Assembly (NCBI RefSeq): GCF_040529045.1
Contig: NZ_CP131914.1
Span: forward strand, 3,270,501-3,334,500
Source: Xanthomonas indica
GTDB lineage: Bacteria; Pseudomonadota; Gammaproteobacteria; Xanthomonadales; Xanthomonadaceae
DNA length: 64,000 nucleotides
Direction of reading: 5' to 3'
Numbering within the stretch: the stretch's first letter is position 1; every line of letters begins with the position of its first letter. Under the pieces are notes generated by a model. That model saw only the letters and a program-made list of their open reading frames with translations. It did not search any database and was not told the DNA's origin. Of the stretch, positions 50,349 through 59,510 are shown piece after piece. The translations under genes and the position numbers were made by a program.

Positions 50349-51626
50349 ATGCCGATGAACGAGATCCTGTCCCGCCAGCACGCCATCGCCCTCGACGCCG
50401 CCGATCCGCTGCGCGCCTTGCGCCAGGAGTTCCTGTTCCCGCAGCACCAGGGCGCCGACCAGGCCTACTTCGTCGGCAACTCGCTGGGCCTGCAGCCGCG
50501 CGGGGCGCGCGCCGCGGTGCAGGACGTGCTGGACAAGTGGTCCTCGCTGGCGGTGGAAGGCCATTTCAACGGCGACACCCAGTGGATGACCTACCACGAA
50601 CTGCTGGCTGCGCCGCTGGCGCGGCTGGTCGGCGCGCATCCGCACGAAGTGGTGGCGATGAACACGCTGACGGTGAACCTGCACCTGCTCATGGTCAGCT
50701 TCTACCGGCCCACCCGCGAGCGCCCGGCGATCCTGATCGAGGCCGGCGCGTTCCCCTCCGACCAGCACGCAGTAGCCTCGCAGATCCGCTTCCACGGCTT
50801 CGACCCGGCCACCGACCTGATCGAAGTGCAGCCCGACGGCGCCGACGGCACCGTGTCGCTGGCGGCGATCGAGCACGCCATCGCCGAGCACGGCCCGCGC
50901 CTGGCACTGGTGCTGTGGCCCGGGGTGCAGTACCGCACCGGCCAGGCCTTCGACCTGGCCGCGGTGGCGCGGCTGGCGCGCGCGGCCGGCGCGGCGGTCG
51001 GCTTCGACCTGGCCCACGCGATCGGCAACGTGCCGCTGCACCTGCACGATGCCGCGCCGGATTTCGCGGTGTGGTGCCACTACAAGTACCTCAACGCCGG
51101 CCCCGGCGCGGTCGCCGGCGCCTTCGTGCACGAGCGCCACGGCCACGGCGACACGCCGCGCTTCGCCGGCTGGTGGGGCCACGACAAGCGCACCCGCTTC
51201 CGCATGGCACCCGAGTTCGTCGCCGCACCCGGCGCCGACGGCTGGCAGCTGAGCAACCCGCCGATCCTGAGCATGGCGCCGCTGCGCGCCTCGCTGGACC
51301 TGTTCGAACGCGCCGGGCTGGACGCGCTGCGGCAGAAGTCGCAGCAGCTCACCGGCTACCTGGAGACGCTGATCCGCGCCCGCCTGGCCGACACCCTGCA
51401 GATCATCACCCCGTCCGACCCGGCGCAACGCGGCTGCCAGCTGTCGCTGCGCGTGGCCGGCGGCCGCGAGCGCGGCCGCGCCCTGTTCGAGTATCTGCAG
51501 TCGGTGGGCGTGCTCGGCGACTGGCGCGAACCGGACGTGATCCGGATCAGCCCGGTGCCGCTGTACAACCGCTACCGCGACGTCTACCGCTTCGTCGAGG
51601 AAGTGGAAACCTGGGCCGGGGTCTGA
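50349..51626 (+). CDS. kynU: Kynureninase
   Basis: 425 aa (423 if the ATG two codons later is used). PLP enzyme that cleaves 3-hydroxykynurenine to 3-hydroxyanthranilate and alanine. The cofactor lysine lies in WCHYKYLNAGPG; NSLGLQPRGAR and FDLAHAIGNVPL are also family motifs. The longer upstream frame is not coding. It is followed by kmo after 46 bp. Confidence 0.96.
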   Translation: MPMNEILSRQHAIALDAADPLRALRQEFLFPQHQGADQAYFVGNSLGLQPRGARAAVQDVLDKWSSLAVEGHFNGDTQWMTYHELLAAPLARLVGAHPHEVVAMNTLTVNLHLLMVSFYRPTRERPAILIEAGAFPSDQHAVASQIRFHGFDPATDLIEVQPDGADGTVSLAAIEHAIAEHGPRLALVLWPGVQYRTGQAFDLAAVARLARAAGAAVGFDLAHAIGNVPLHLHDAAPDFAVWCHYKYLNAGPGAVAGAFVHERHGHGDTPRFAGWWGHDKRTRFRMAPEFVAAPGADGWQLSNPPILSMAPLRASLDLFERAGLDALRQKSQQLTGYLETLIRARLADTLQIITPSDPAQRGCQLSLRVAGGRERGRALFEYLQSVGVLGDWREPDVIRISPVPLYNRYRDVYRFVEEVETWAGV

Positions 51627-51672
51627 CCCGCCTTCTTCGCGCGGCCCGCAGCCGCGCTTTCCGGACACCGCA

Positions 51673-53037
51673 TTGAACGCATCCCCCCGCAGCATCACCC
51701 TGATCGGCGCCGGCCTGGCCGGCTCCCTGCTCGCCATCCTGCTCTCGCGCCAGGGCTGGCAGGTCACCGTCTACGAGCGTCGTGGCGACCCGCGCGTGCA
51801 CGACTACGAGCGCGGCCGCTCGATCAACCTGGCCCTGGCCGAACGCGGCCTGCACGTGCTGCGCCAGGCCGGCGCCGATGCCGCGGTGATGGCCAAGGCG
51901 GTGATGATGCGCGGGCGCATGGTGCATTTCGCCGACGGCCACCAGCAGCTGCAACGCTACGGCCGCGACGACAGCGAAGTGATCTGGTCGGTGCACCGCA
52001 ACGATCTCAACATCACCCTGCTGCAACTGGCCGAGCAGGCCGGCGCGCGCATCCACTTCTACCGGCGCCTGCACACGGTGGATTTCGACGCCGGCTACGC
52101 GCGCTTCATCGACGACCGCGACGACCAGCCGCACGACATCCGCTTCGAGAGCATGATCGGCGCCGACGGCGCCGGCTCGGCGCTGCGCGCGGCGATGCAG
52201 CGCAAGGCGCCGATGGCCGAACACATCGAGTTCCTCGATCATTCCTACAAGGAACTGGAGATCCCGCCCAGCGCCAGCGGCGGCTTCCGCATCGAACCCA
52301 ACGCGCTGCACATCTGGCCGCGCGGGCACTACATGTGCATCGCCCTGCCCAACGATGAGGGCACCTTCACCGTCACCCTGTTCCTGCCCAACAAGGGCGA
52401 GCCCAGCTTCGCCACCGTGCGCAACGGCGAGGAGGCGCTGGCGCTGTTCGCGCGCGATTTCGCCGATGCGCTGCCACTGATGCCGCAACTGGCCGAGCAC
52501 TGGGAACAGCACCCGCCGGGCCTGCTCGGCACGCTGCGCCTGGAGCGCTGGCACCTGGACGGCCGCGCGGTGCTGCTGGGCGACGCCGCGCACGCGATGG
52601 TGCCGTTCCACGGGCAAGGCATGAACTGCGCGTTCGAGGATTGCGCGGCGCTGGCCGCGCACCTGCAGCGCGAGCCGGACCTGGCCCGTGCCTATGCCGC
52701 CTTCGAGGCCGAACGCAAGCCCAATGCCGGCGCGATCCAGCAGATGGCCCTGGAGAACTACGTGGAAATGCGCGACCGCGTCGGCGACGCCGGCTTCCTG
52801 CTGCAGCGCGAACTCGGCCAGGCCCTGCAGGCGCGGCACCCGACCCGCTTCGTGCCGCACTACACCATGGTCACCTTCCTGCGCACGCCGTACGCGCAGG
52901 CGCTGGAACGCAGCGAGGTGCAGCGCGACATCCTGGTCCAGGCCACGCAGGGCCACAGCGATCTGTCGCGGATCGACTGGCAGTGGCTGGAGCGCATCGT
53001 GCACGCGCGGCTGGCGCCGCTGGAGGGGGCGCATTGA
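51673..53037 (+). CDS. kmo: Kynurenine 3-monooxygenase
   Basis: 454 aa flavoprotein hydroxylase. FAD-binding GAGLAGSLLA at about residues 12-21, and GDAAHAMVPFHGQGMN containing the second FAD motif. It hydroxylates kynurenine with NADPH and O2. The start is TTG at 51673, the only codon that places the FAD motif near the N-terminus without overlapping kynU; the ribosome binding site is weak. Next step after kynurenine formation; tdo and kynurenine formamidase genes are not in the window. Confidence 0.96.
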   Translation: MNASPRSITLIGAGLAGSLLAILLSRQGWQVTVYERRGDPRVHDYERGRSINLALAERGLHVLRQAGADAAVMAKAVMMRGRMVHFADGHQQLQRYGRDDSEVIWSVHRNDLNITLLQLAEQAGARIHFYRRLHTVDFDAGYARFIDDRDDQPHDIRFESMIGADGAGSALRAAMQRKAPMAEHIEFLDHSYKELEIPPSASGGFRIEPNALHIWPRGHYMCIALPNDEGTFTVTLFLPNKGEPSFATVRNGEEALALFARDFADALPLMPQLAEHWEQHPPGLLGTLRLERWHLDGRAVLLGDAAHAMVPFHGQGMNCAFEDCAALAAHLQREPDLARAYAAFEAERKPNAGAIQQMALENYVEMRDRVGDAGFLLQRELGQALQARHPTRFVPHYTMVTFLRTPYAQALERSEVQRDILVQATQGHSDLSRIDWQWLERIVHARLAPLEGAH

Positions 53038-53069
53038 ACCGGCGTACCCTGTGCGGGCACCCGGTCTTC

Positions 53070-53153
53070 CGCAGGAGCGGCTCTCCCTGGTCTGGGGCGA
53101 TCTGTTGCGACAGCATTCCCGGTAACGCCCATCGCGGCTGAAGCCGCTCCTAC
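53070..53153. repeat. Degenerate REP-like pair
   Basis: GCAGGAGCGGCTCTCCCTGG and, 50 bp on, ATCGCGGCTGAAGCCGCTCC with TAC. The first arm is decayed compared with the pairs at 10437 and 56049. Confidence 0.75.
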
Positions 53154-53203
53154 ACAAGCATCCGCGCTCCGCGCCTCGCCTGCCCCGCACCATTCGACTC
53201 GTC

Positions 53204-54643
53204 ATGCCCGACAGCTTCCTCTTCTACGACCTGGAGACCTTCGGCGCCGATCCGCGGCGCACGCGCATCGCGCAGTTCGCCGCGGTGCGCACCGACGCCG
53301 ATCTCAACGTGATCGAGGAGCCGATCAGTTTCTTCGTCAAGCCGGCCGACGACCTGCTGCCCTCGCCGGTCGCCACCCTGATCACCGGCATCGCCCCGCA
53401 GCAGGCGCTGCGCGAGGGCGTCAGCGAAGCCGAGGCGTTCGCGCGCATCGCCGAGCAGATGGCGCGGCCGCAGACCTGCACCCTGGGCTACAACTCGCTG
53501 CGCTTCGACGACGAGTTCGTGCGCCACGGCCTGTTCCGCAATTTTTACGATCCTTACGAACGCGAGTGGCGCAACGGCAACTCGCGCTGGGACCTGCTGG
53601 ACATGCTGCGGCTGATGCACGCACTGCGCCCGGAGGGCATCGTCTGGCCGCAGCGCGAGGACGGCGCCACCTCGTTCAAGCTGGAGCAACTGGCATTGGC
53701 CAACGGCGTGCGCGACGGCGATGCGCACGAGGCGCTGTCCGACGTGTACGCCACCATCGGCATGGCCCGGCATTTCCGCCGCAGCCAGCCGCGGCTGTGG
53801 GAGTACGCGCTGAAGCTGCGCGACAAGCGCTTCTGCGGGACCCTGCTCGACGCAGTGGCGATGCAGCCGGTGCTGCACGTGTCGATGCGCTATCCGGCCG
53901 CGCGCCTGTGCGCGGCGCCGGTGCTGCCGCTGGCACGGCATCCACGCATCGACAGCCGGGTGCTGGTGTTCGACCTGGAAGGCGACATCGAGCCGCTGCT
54001 GCGCTATACGCCGGACCAGATCGCCGACCGCCTGTACACCCCGCAGGCCGACCTGCCCGAGGGCGAACAGCGCATCCCGCTCAAGGAAGTGCACCTGAAC
54101 AAGGCGCCGGCGCTGGTCGCCTGGGCGCACCTGCGCGAGGCGGACTTCGCCCGGCTGCGGCTGGACCCGGCGCAGCTGTTGGCCAAGGCCGCGCGCCTGC
54201 GCGAGGCCGGCCCGGCGCTGGCGGAGAAGGTACGGCGGGTGTTCGCCAGCGAGCGTGCCGCGGTGCCGACCGATGTCGACGCCTCGTTGTACGACGGCTT
54301 CCTGGCCGACGGCGACAAGCGGGCCATGGCCCAGGTGCGCGCCAGCCCACCGGCGCAACTGGCCGCGCTGGAAGGCCAGTTCCGCGATCCGCGCCTGCCC
54401 GAACTGCTGTTCCGCTACCGCGCGCGCAACTGGCCGCAGAGCCTGTCCATCGCCGAGCAGGCACGCTGGGACGACTACCGGCGGCAGCGCCTGCAACAGG
54501 ACAGCGGCCTGTCCGAACTGAACTTCGACACCTTCTATGCGGAGCTGGCCGATTTACGCCTGGCTCACTCGCAGGATGCTACCAAGCAAGCCCTGCTCGA
54601 CCAGTTGGCCGCCTGGGGCCACGACCTGCAACGCAGCCTATGA
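53204..54643 (+). CDS. sbcB: Exodeoxyribonuclease I
   Basis: 479 aa. DEDD 3'-5' exonuclease of single-stranded DNA. D9 and E11 in FYDLETFGAD, and the later DAHEALSDVYATIGMA segment carry the catalytic acids. The SH3-like and helical C-terminal domains follow. It works in recombination and mismatch repair. Its stop overlaps the next start by 4 bases. Confidence 0.95.
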   Translation: MPDSFLFYDLETFGADPRRTRIAQFAAVRTDADLNVIEEPISFFVKPADDLLPSPVATLITGIAPQQALREGVSEAEAFARIAEQMARPQTCTLGYNSLRFDDEFVRHGLFRNFYDPYEREWRNGNSRWDLLDMLRLMHALRPEGIVWPQREDGATSFKLEQLALANGVRDGDAHEALSDVYATIGMARHFRRSQPRLWEYALKLRDKRFCGTLLDAVAMQPVLHVSMRYPAARLCAAPVLPLARHPRIDSRVLVFDLEGDIEPLLRYTPDQIADRLYTPQADLPEGEQRIPLKEVHLNKAPALVAWAHLREADFARLRLDPAQLLAKAARLREAGPALAEKVRRVFASERAAVPTDVDASLYDGFLADGDKRAMAQVRASPPAQLAALEGQFRDPRLPELLFRYRARNWPQSLSIAEQARWDDYRRQRLQQDSGLSELNFDTFYAELADLRLAHSQDATKQALLDQLAAWGHDLQRSL

Positions 54644-55326
54644 CCAGCTATTTCAGCGACGCCAGCTTCAAGTTCCTGCGGGCCCTGGCCCGGCACAACG
54701 ACAAGGCCTGGTTCAACGACAACCGGCACAAGTACGAAGAACACGTGCGCCAGCCGTTCCTGCGCCTGATCACCGACCTGCAGCCGGACCTGGCCCAGGT
54801 CAGCGAACATTTCCGTGCCGATCCGCGCGGCGTCGGCGGCTCGCTGTTCCGCATCCATCGCGACGCGCGCTTCTCCCACGACAAGTCGCCGTACAAGACC
54901 TGGCAGGGCGCGCGCCTGTTCCACGAGCGGCGCAAGCAGGTGCCGGCGCCATCGTTCTACATCCACCTGCAGCCGGGCGAGAGCTTCGTCGGTGCCGGGT
55001 TGTGGCATCCGGAACCGGACACGCAGCGCAAGGTGCGCCAGTTCATCTTCGACAATCCCGGCAGTTGGAAGGCCGCCGCGCACGCGCCGGCGCTGCGCCG
55101 CCGCTTCGACTTCGAGGAAAGCGAGATGCTGGTGCGGCCGCCGCGCGGCTTCCCGGCCGACTTCGAGTGCATCGACGACCTCAAGCACAAGAACTGGGTG
55201 TTCTGGCGCCAGCTCGACGATGCGGCGATGACCGGCCCGCGGCTGCGCACGCAGATCGCCGCCGACCTGCAGACGCTGGGCCCGTTCGTGGACTATCTGT
55301 GCGCGGCGCTGGACCTGGAATTCTAG
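54640..55326 (+). CDS. DUF2461 family protein
   Basis: 228 aa. Family signatures FLRALARHNDKAWFNDNRHK, FRIHRDARFSHDKSPYKTW and the GAGLWHPEPDTQRKVRQF segment are clear. Function is unknown. It is translationally coupled to sbcB (ATGA overlap). Confidence 0.9.
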   Translation: MTSYFSDASFKFLRALARHNDKAWFNDNRHKYEEHVRQPFLRLITDLQPDLAQVSEHFRADPRGVGGSLFRIHRDARFSHDKSPYKTWQGARLFHERRKQVPAPSFYIHLQPGESFVGAGLWHPEPDTQRKVRQFIFDNPGSWKAAAHAPALRRRFDFEESEMLVRPPRGFPADFECIDDLKHKNWVFWRQLDDAAMTGPRLRTQIAADLQTLGPFVDYLCAALDLEF

Positions 55327-55343
55327 AACGGCAGCGTTTTCCC

Positions 55344-55409
55344 GTAGGAGCGGCTTGAGCCGCGACAGGCATTCCCATCGACGCCCGTCGCGGCTGAAGC
55401 CGCTCCTAC
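55344..55409. repeat. REP-like inverted pair
   Basis: GTAGGAGCGGCTTGAGCCGC starts at 55344; the complement ends at 55409. It lies between DUF2461 and DUF2939 genes, 18 bp after a stop and 19 bp before a start. Confidence 0.9.
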
Positions 55410-55427
55410 GCGACCGGAGGACATCCC

Positions 55428-55964
55428 ATGAAGAAATGGCTGGCATTGCTGTTCCTCGCCCTGTTCGCCCTCGGCGGCTACGTCGTCGCGGGGCCGTACC
55501 TGGCCATCCGCGGCATCGACCAGGCGCTGCGCGAGCGCGATGCCGCGGCGCTGGAGCGCTACGTCGACTTCCCCACCCTGCGGGTGAACCTCAAGGCCCA
55601 GGTGGACGATGCGCTGGTACGCCGCGCCGGACCCGACCTGCAGTCCAGCCTGTTCGGCGGCGCGCTGCTGTCGCTGGCCGGCGGCCTCGGTGGGATGAGC
55701 GTGGACGCGCTGGTCACCCCGGCCGGCATCGGCGCGCTGATGCAGGGCGACGCGCTGTGGAAACGCGCCAGCGGCGACACCGTCGGCGGCGACACCTACG
55801 CCGCGCCGCGTCCGCCGCAACCGCTGCGACAGGCCGAACACCGCTTCGAATCGACCACGCGCTTCGTCGCCACTGTGCACACGGCCGACGGCACCGCGGT
55901 GCCCTTCGTGTTCACCCGCGACGGCCTGCGCTGGAAGCTCAGCAACATCCTGCTGCCGCTGTAG
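55428..55964 (+). CDS. DUF2939 family protein, membrane-anchored
   Basis: 178 aa. Residues 1-22 form a signal anchor (WLALLFLALFALGGYVVAGP). The rest is a small alpha/beta domain with the family start YLAIRGIDQALRERDAAALE and the end VFTRDGLRWKLSNILLPL. Function is unknown. GGAGGA precedes the ATG. Confidence 0.88.
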   Translation: MKKWLALLFLALFALGGYVVAGPYLAIRGIDQALRERDAAALERYVDFPTLRVNLKAQVDDALVRRAGPDLQSSLFGGALLSLAGGLGGMSVDALVTPAGIGALMQGDALWKRASGDTVGGDTYAAPRPPQPLRQAEHRFESTTRFVATVHTADGTAVPFVFTRDGLRWKLSNILLPL

Positions 55965-56048
55965 GCAATGGCGGCGGCGTGCGACTGGGCTGTGATCGCC
56001 TTTCGGAGCATCTCCAACACCCCGTTTTGTCTGGGATCGTCCTGTCTC

Positions 56049-56114
56049 GTAGGAGCGGCTTCAGCCGCGACGAGACGTTCCCTGCATGGCTGTCGCGGCT
56101 GAAGCCGCTCCTAC
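56049..56114. repeat. REP-like inverted pair
   Basis: GTAGGAGCGGCTTCAGCC at 56049 and its reverse complement ending at 56114; arms are essentially perfect. Confidence 0.9.
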
Positions 56115-56144
56115 GCGGGCGCCCTGTCATGATCGGAGGCTCCT

Positions 56145-56216
56145 TCAGTCGCGACGAACGAAGCGCGGATGTCTCCCCAGGCAGCATGCAGTCGGGACTG
56201 AAGTCCCTCCCACAGG
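56145..56216. repeat. Divergent REP variant
   Basis: GGAGGCTCCTTCAGTCGCGAC and, at the other end, GTCGGGACTGAAGTCCCTCC plus CAC form a weaker inverted pair directly after the previous REP. It looks like a second REP subfamily. Confidence 0.65.
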
Positions 56217-56335
56217 AGGCACATCCGGCTATCTCCCGCCATCCGCCTTCTGTTGGGTGTGGATCAACTGTTCGACTGGACTCACACATGCAGTTCCTCC
56301 ACCGTCGCCTGCCCGGCCTCGGCAAGGCAGAGTCG

Positions 56336-57364
56336 CTACAACTGCAGGCAGATCAACTCGGACACTTCCGGATCGCCGGCGCTGCGCCATAGGTTGCGGG
56401 TGGCGAATGCGCGCCCGGCGTCCGGGCACATCAACGCGATCTCGAACTCCGGCGGCGCCTGCACCCAGCGGTGTGGCGCGCACTCGTCGGTGCGGAAGGA
56501 CGCGACACCCGTCTGGACATGCCGCGCTTGCTCGCCCGTCGTCGCCGTGGTGGCGGCCACCGTCAGCATGCGGCCATCGCGGGTGACCGCGGTGTTCCAG
56601 AAGTCGGTGCCGAGGTCGATCTCCGTCACCGACGTGTACGGCGGGTCCATGACGCCGGCGCTCGCGGTCGGTGCCGCCCACGACACGCGGTTGCCGTCGG
56701 CGATGCGGCCGGGTCCGAGCGAGAGCCACAGGCGGCCCTGTTCGTCCATCGCCGATTGGCAGATCGGCGGCGTCCGCGCGATGCGCTTGGGCGGCCGTGG
56801 CAGGCCCGGCTCCGCGAGCCACAGGCTGCCCTCGGCCGCCACCGCCAGGATCTTGCCATCGGGCGTCGCGTGCAGCTGCAGTTCCTCCGCCAACGCCCTG
56901 CGCCGCACGCTGCCATCCGCCAGACTGATGGCGCTGAGCTGTGCGGAGCGGGCATTGGCCGCATGCACATGGCCGTGCAGCGGCAGCAGGCGGTCGATGT
57001 AACGCGGAATGCGCGACGTCCATTTTTCCGCGACGCGCAGCGTGCCGGCCTCGAGCCGGAACAGCTTGGTCTCGGTGGCCGCCAGCACGCTGCCCTCGCC
57101 GTCGCTGGCGAAGGCCCGCGCCTGGTTGCCGAGGGCGACCGACGCCACTTCGTCGCCTGTCGCCATGGACAGCGCGCGCACCCGCAGCGCGCCGACGCTG
57201 ACGCCCCATCCATCCGCGACCAGCACCTGCCCGGTCCGCTCTTCCAGCCAGAGTCGATGGGCGGCCACGCCGGGCACGGTGGTCCGCCACAGAATCGTGG
57301 CAGCTTCGGGATCTGCGCTCGCGTGCGCAGGCGGGGACGCGGATGAATCGTGTTGCGGACGCAT
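56336..57364 (-). CDS. Uncharacterised beta-propeller-like protein
   Basis: 342 aa from ATG 57364. Repeating strands with PQQ/WD-like spacing are seen: LWRTTVPGVAAHRLWLEERT, GNQARAFASDGEGSVLAATE, LQLHATPDGKILAVAAEGSL. No signal peptide is obvious. GGAAGAG lies about 13 bases upstream of the start, which is far, so the start is uncertain. The family is not recognised. It is isolated between repeats and a 370-bp apparently non-coding gap. Confidence 0.6.
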   Translation of the reverse strand: MRPQHDSSASPPAHASADPEAATILWRTTVPGVAAHRLWLEERTGQVLVADGWGVSVGALRVRALSMATGDEVASVALGNQARAFASDGEGSVLAATETKLFRLEAGTLRVAEKWTSRIPRYIDRLLPLHGHVHAANARSAQLSAISLADGSVRRRALAEELQLHATPDGKILAVAAEGSLWLAEPGLPRPPKRIARTPPICQSAMDEQGRLWLSLGPGRIADGNRVSWAAPTASAGVMDPPYTSVTEIDLGTDFWNTAVTRDGRMLTVAATTATTGEQARHVQTGVASFRTDECAPHRWVQAPPEFEIALMCPDAGRAFATRNLWRSAGDPEVSELICLQL

Positions 57365-57734
57365 CGATGCGCGGACTCTTCCATCAACGAAGCGGGAACT
57401 CTTGCAAATCGCACCTGAGCGCAACGTGTTTTGCCAGCGTTGGCGTGCAACGTCAGACAGGCGCCGTGTGCGAGCGATTGCAGGCGCTGCGCGAGGACGG
57501 ACGAACGCACGCGGCATCGCGTACCGGACCCGCGCTTCGCAATGACGCACTTGCCCCGCAGCGACTGCGCGCCATCCCGCGCATCGCGCCAGTGCACGCC
57601 CCAACCAGCGCCGGTACGCGCCAGGCGACGCGTCTGATGAGCAGCCGGTCGCAACCGCAACCGTCTGAAGGAGACAGACACGCAGCGCACCCTCGGCACG
57701 CGCAGCCCAATGACCCGATACAGCCAGGCGCCGC
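57365..57734. other. Intergenic gap, no recognisable content
   Basis: 370 bp with lower GC than the surrounding genes. The minus-strand frame stays open but reads as an Arg/Ala-rich string without coding pattern. No repeat of the three families is present. Confidence 0.5.
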
Positions 57735-58544
57735 CTAGCGCTGAGCGCCCGCCTTCGTCCCGCCCACCATCGCCTGCTGCACGCGCAGGAACGGCATGCG
57801 CAGTTGCCAGCGTGCCGACCACGGCAGGCGCGCCAGGGCCGCGTGCGCGTCCAGCGCCGGCAGCGCGCCGGTCCAGGCGAACACCACGTGGTTGTCCATC
57901 TGCGGCTCGTCCAGGCGCAGCACGCGGCCGCCGAACAGCGCGCGCAGATGCGCCAGATGGCGGCGGGTATCCGTGTCGTACAGGTTCACCGCCAGCACCC
58001 CGCCCGGCGCCAGCGCCGCGTGGCAGTCCTCGTAGAAGCTGCGGCTGAGCAGCGCGGCCGGGATGCCGTCGGCGTCGTAGGCGTCGAGCAGCAGCAGGTC
58101 GTAGCGGTCGCGCCGCTGCGGCAGTAGCCGCACGCCGTCGCCGTGCACGGCCTCGAAACGCGCGTCGTCGTCCGGGATGCGGAAGGCCGTGCGCAGGGCC
58201 AGCACGTCGGCATCGGCTTCGATCGCCTCGATCCGCGCCTGCGGCAGGTGCCGGTAGCAGAACTTGGCCTGCGAGCCACCGCCGAGACCGACGATGCCGA
58301 TCCGCCGCGGATCCGGGCGCAGCAGCAGCGCGCCGAGCATGCTGCGGGTGTAGCCCACCTGCAGCACGTCCGGCCACCAGGTGTACATGCGGCTCTGGGT
58401 CACCTCACCCTTGAACTGCAGGCTGGTGTAGCGCCAGCCGTGGCGGACATAGGGTCGTCCGGGACGCAGGTCGGTGGGTGCGTCCGCTCCTTGTCGCAGC
58501 AGGCGGCGCAGCGCGGCCCAGCGGCCGCCGGGCGCCGCGCTCAC
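57735..58544 (-). CDS. Spermidine synthase-like methyltransferase-fold protein
   Basis: 269 aa from GTG 58544, whose bases overlap the preceding stop (GTGA). The nucleotide-binding motif GLGGGSQAKFCYR, the DAYDADGIPAALLS segment and the C-terminal LAVNLYDTD strand match spermidine synthase family proteins. It lacks the membrane domain of the fused forms. True polyamine synthase activity is not certain; many such paralogues have other roles. The long open frame continuing upstream to 60701 is a shadow. Confidence 0.8.
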   Translation of the reverse strand: MSAAPGGRWAALRRLLRQGADAPTDLRPGRPYVRHGWRYTSLQFKGEVTQSRMYTWWPDVLQVGYTRSMLGALLLRPDPRRIGIVGLGGGSQAKFCYRHLPQARIEAIEADADVLALRTAFRIPDDDARFEAVHGDGVRLLPQRRDRYDLLLLDAYDADGIPAALLSRSFYEDCHAALAPGGVLAVNLYDTDTRRHLAHLRALFGGRVLRLDEPQMDNHVVFAWTGALPALDAHAALARLPWSARWQLRMPFLRVQQAMVGGTKAGAQR

Positions 58545-59506
58545 GGCTTGGCGATGTCGTTGGCGACCCCGTGCGGCACATGTCCGGCGGCGACGCGCTC
58601 GCGGGCGGCGCTGTCGATGTTGTGCTGCGAATCGTCGAAGAAGATGTCCGCCCCGAAGGCCTGCAGGAACGGGCCCTTGTGGCGGCCGCCGAGGAACAGC
58701 GCCTCGTCCAGGCGCACGCCCCATTCGCGCAACGTACGGATCACCCGCTCGTGCGCCGGCGCCGAGCGCGCGGTGACCAGCGCGGTGCGGATCGGCGACG
58801 CTTCGCCAGCCGGGAACGCGGACTGCAGCGCATGCAGTGCCGACAGGAAATTGCGGAACGGCCCGCCCGTCAGCGGCTCGCGCGCGTTCTCGCGTTCGTA
58901 GCGACCGAACGCCTCCACGCCCTGCTCGCGCGAGAAGCGCTCGCCCTCGTCGCCGAAGATCACCGCATCGCCGTCGAAGGCGATGCGCAACTGGGTGGAC
59001 AGGCGGTCGGCGTCGATCGCGCCGGCCGCCGCGGCCGCTTCCTGCGCATGCTCGCCAGGCGGCTTGGGCAGGATGGTCGCCGCGGCGATGCCGTGGCTGA
59101 GTGCGCGCCGCACCGACTCCGGGTTGGCCGACAGGAACAGGTCGGTGCCGAACGGCTTGACGTAGGGCCACGTGGCCTCGCCGGAGGTGAAGGTGGCGCG
59201 GACGATGCCCAGGCCGTAGTGCTGGATCGAATTGAAGATGCGCAGCCCGGTGTCGGCGGAATTGCGCGACAGCAGGATCACCTCCACCGGCGGCGTCTCC
59301 GGCGGCGTGCCCTGGTTCAGCGCCAACAGCTTGCGCACCACCGGAAACGCCACCCCAGGCGCGAGCACATCGTCCTCGCGCTCGCGCTGGTACGCGCTGT
59401 ACGCCTCCACCCCCTCCCGCTCGAACAGGGCATGGCCCTCTTCCAGATCGAACAGGGCGCGCGAGGTGACCGCGACGGTGAGCAGACGGGGGGAGTTGTC
59501 GGACAT
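58541..59506 (-). CDS. 5'-nucleotidase (cytosolic NT5C1-like family)
   Basis: 321 aa. Family features: VAVTSRALFDLEEGHALFER at the start, VILLSRNSADTGLRIFNSIQ, and FFDDSQHNIDSAA near the end, where Asp residues bind Mg. It would release nucleosides from 5'-mononucleotides. The sequence just upstream of the ATG is the end of the repeat at 59511-59640, so no normal ribosome binding site is present. It is coupled to the spermidine synthase-like gene. Confidence 0.88.
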   Translation of the reverse strand: MSDNSPRLLTVAVTSRALFDLEEGHALFEREGVEAYSAYQREREDDVLAPGVAFPVVRKLLALNQGTPPETPPVEVILLSRNSADTGLRIFNSIQHYGLGIVRATFTSGEATWPYVKPFGTDLFLSANPESVRRALSHGIAAATILPKPPGEHAQEAAAAAGAIDADRLSTQLRIAFDGDAVIFGDEGERFSREQGVEAFGRYERENAREPLTGGPFRNFLSALHALQSAFPAGEASPIRTALVTARSAPAHERVIRTLREWGVRLDEALFLGGRHKGPFLQAFGADIFFDDSQHNIDSAARERVAAGHVPHGVANDIAKP

Positions 59507-59510
59507 TTTG

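Larger units (their letters stand above)
55965..56335. other. Intergenic gap with two repeat elements
   Basis: 371 bp between convergent genes. It holds the REP pair at 56049-56114 and the related degenerate pair at 56145-56216. Nothing else is recognisable. Confidence 0.6.

Noticed and set aside
57343-57738. Open frames in the gap upstream of the propeller-like gene
   Set aside because: Several overlapping frames on both strands, none with ribosome binding site or recognisable protein pattern.
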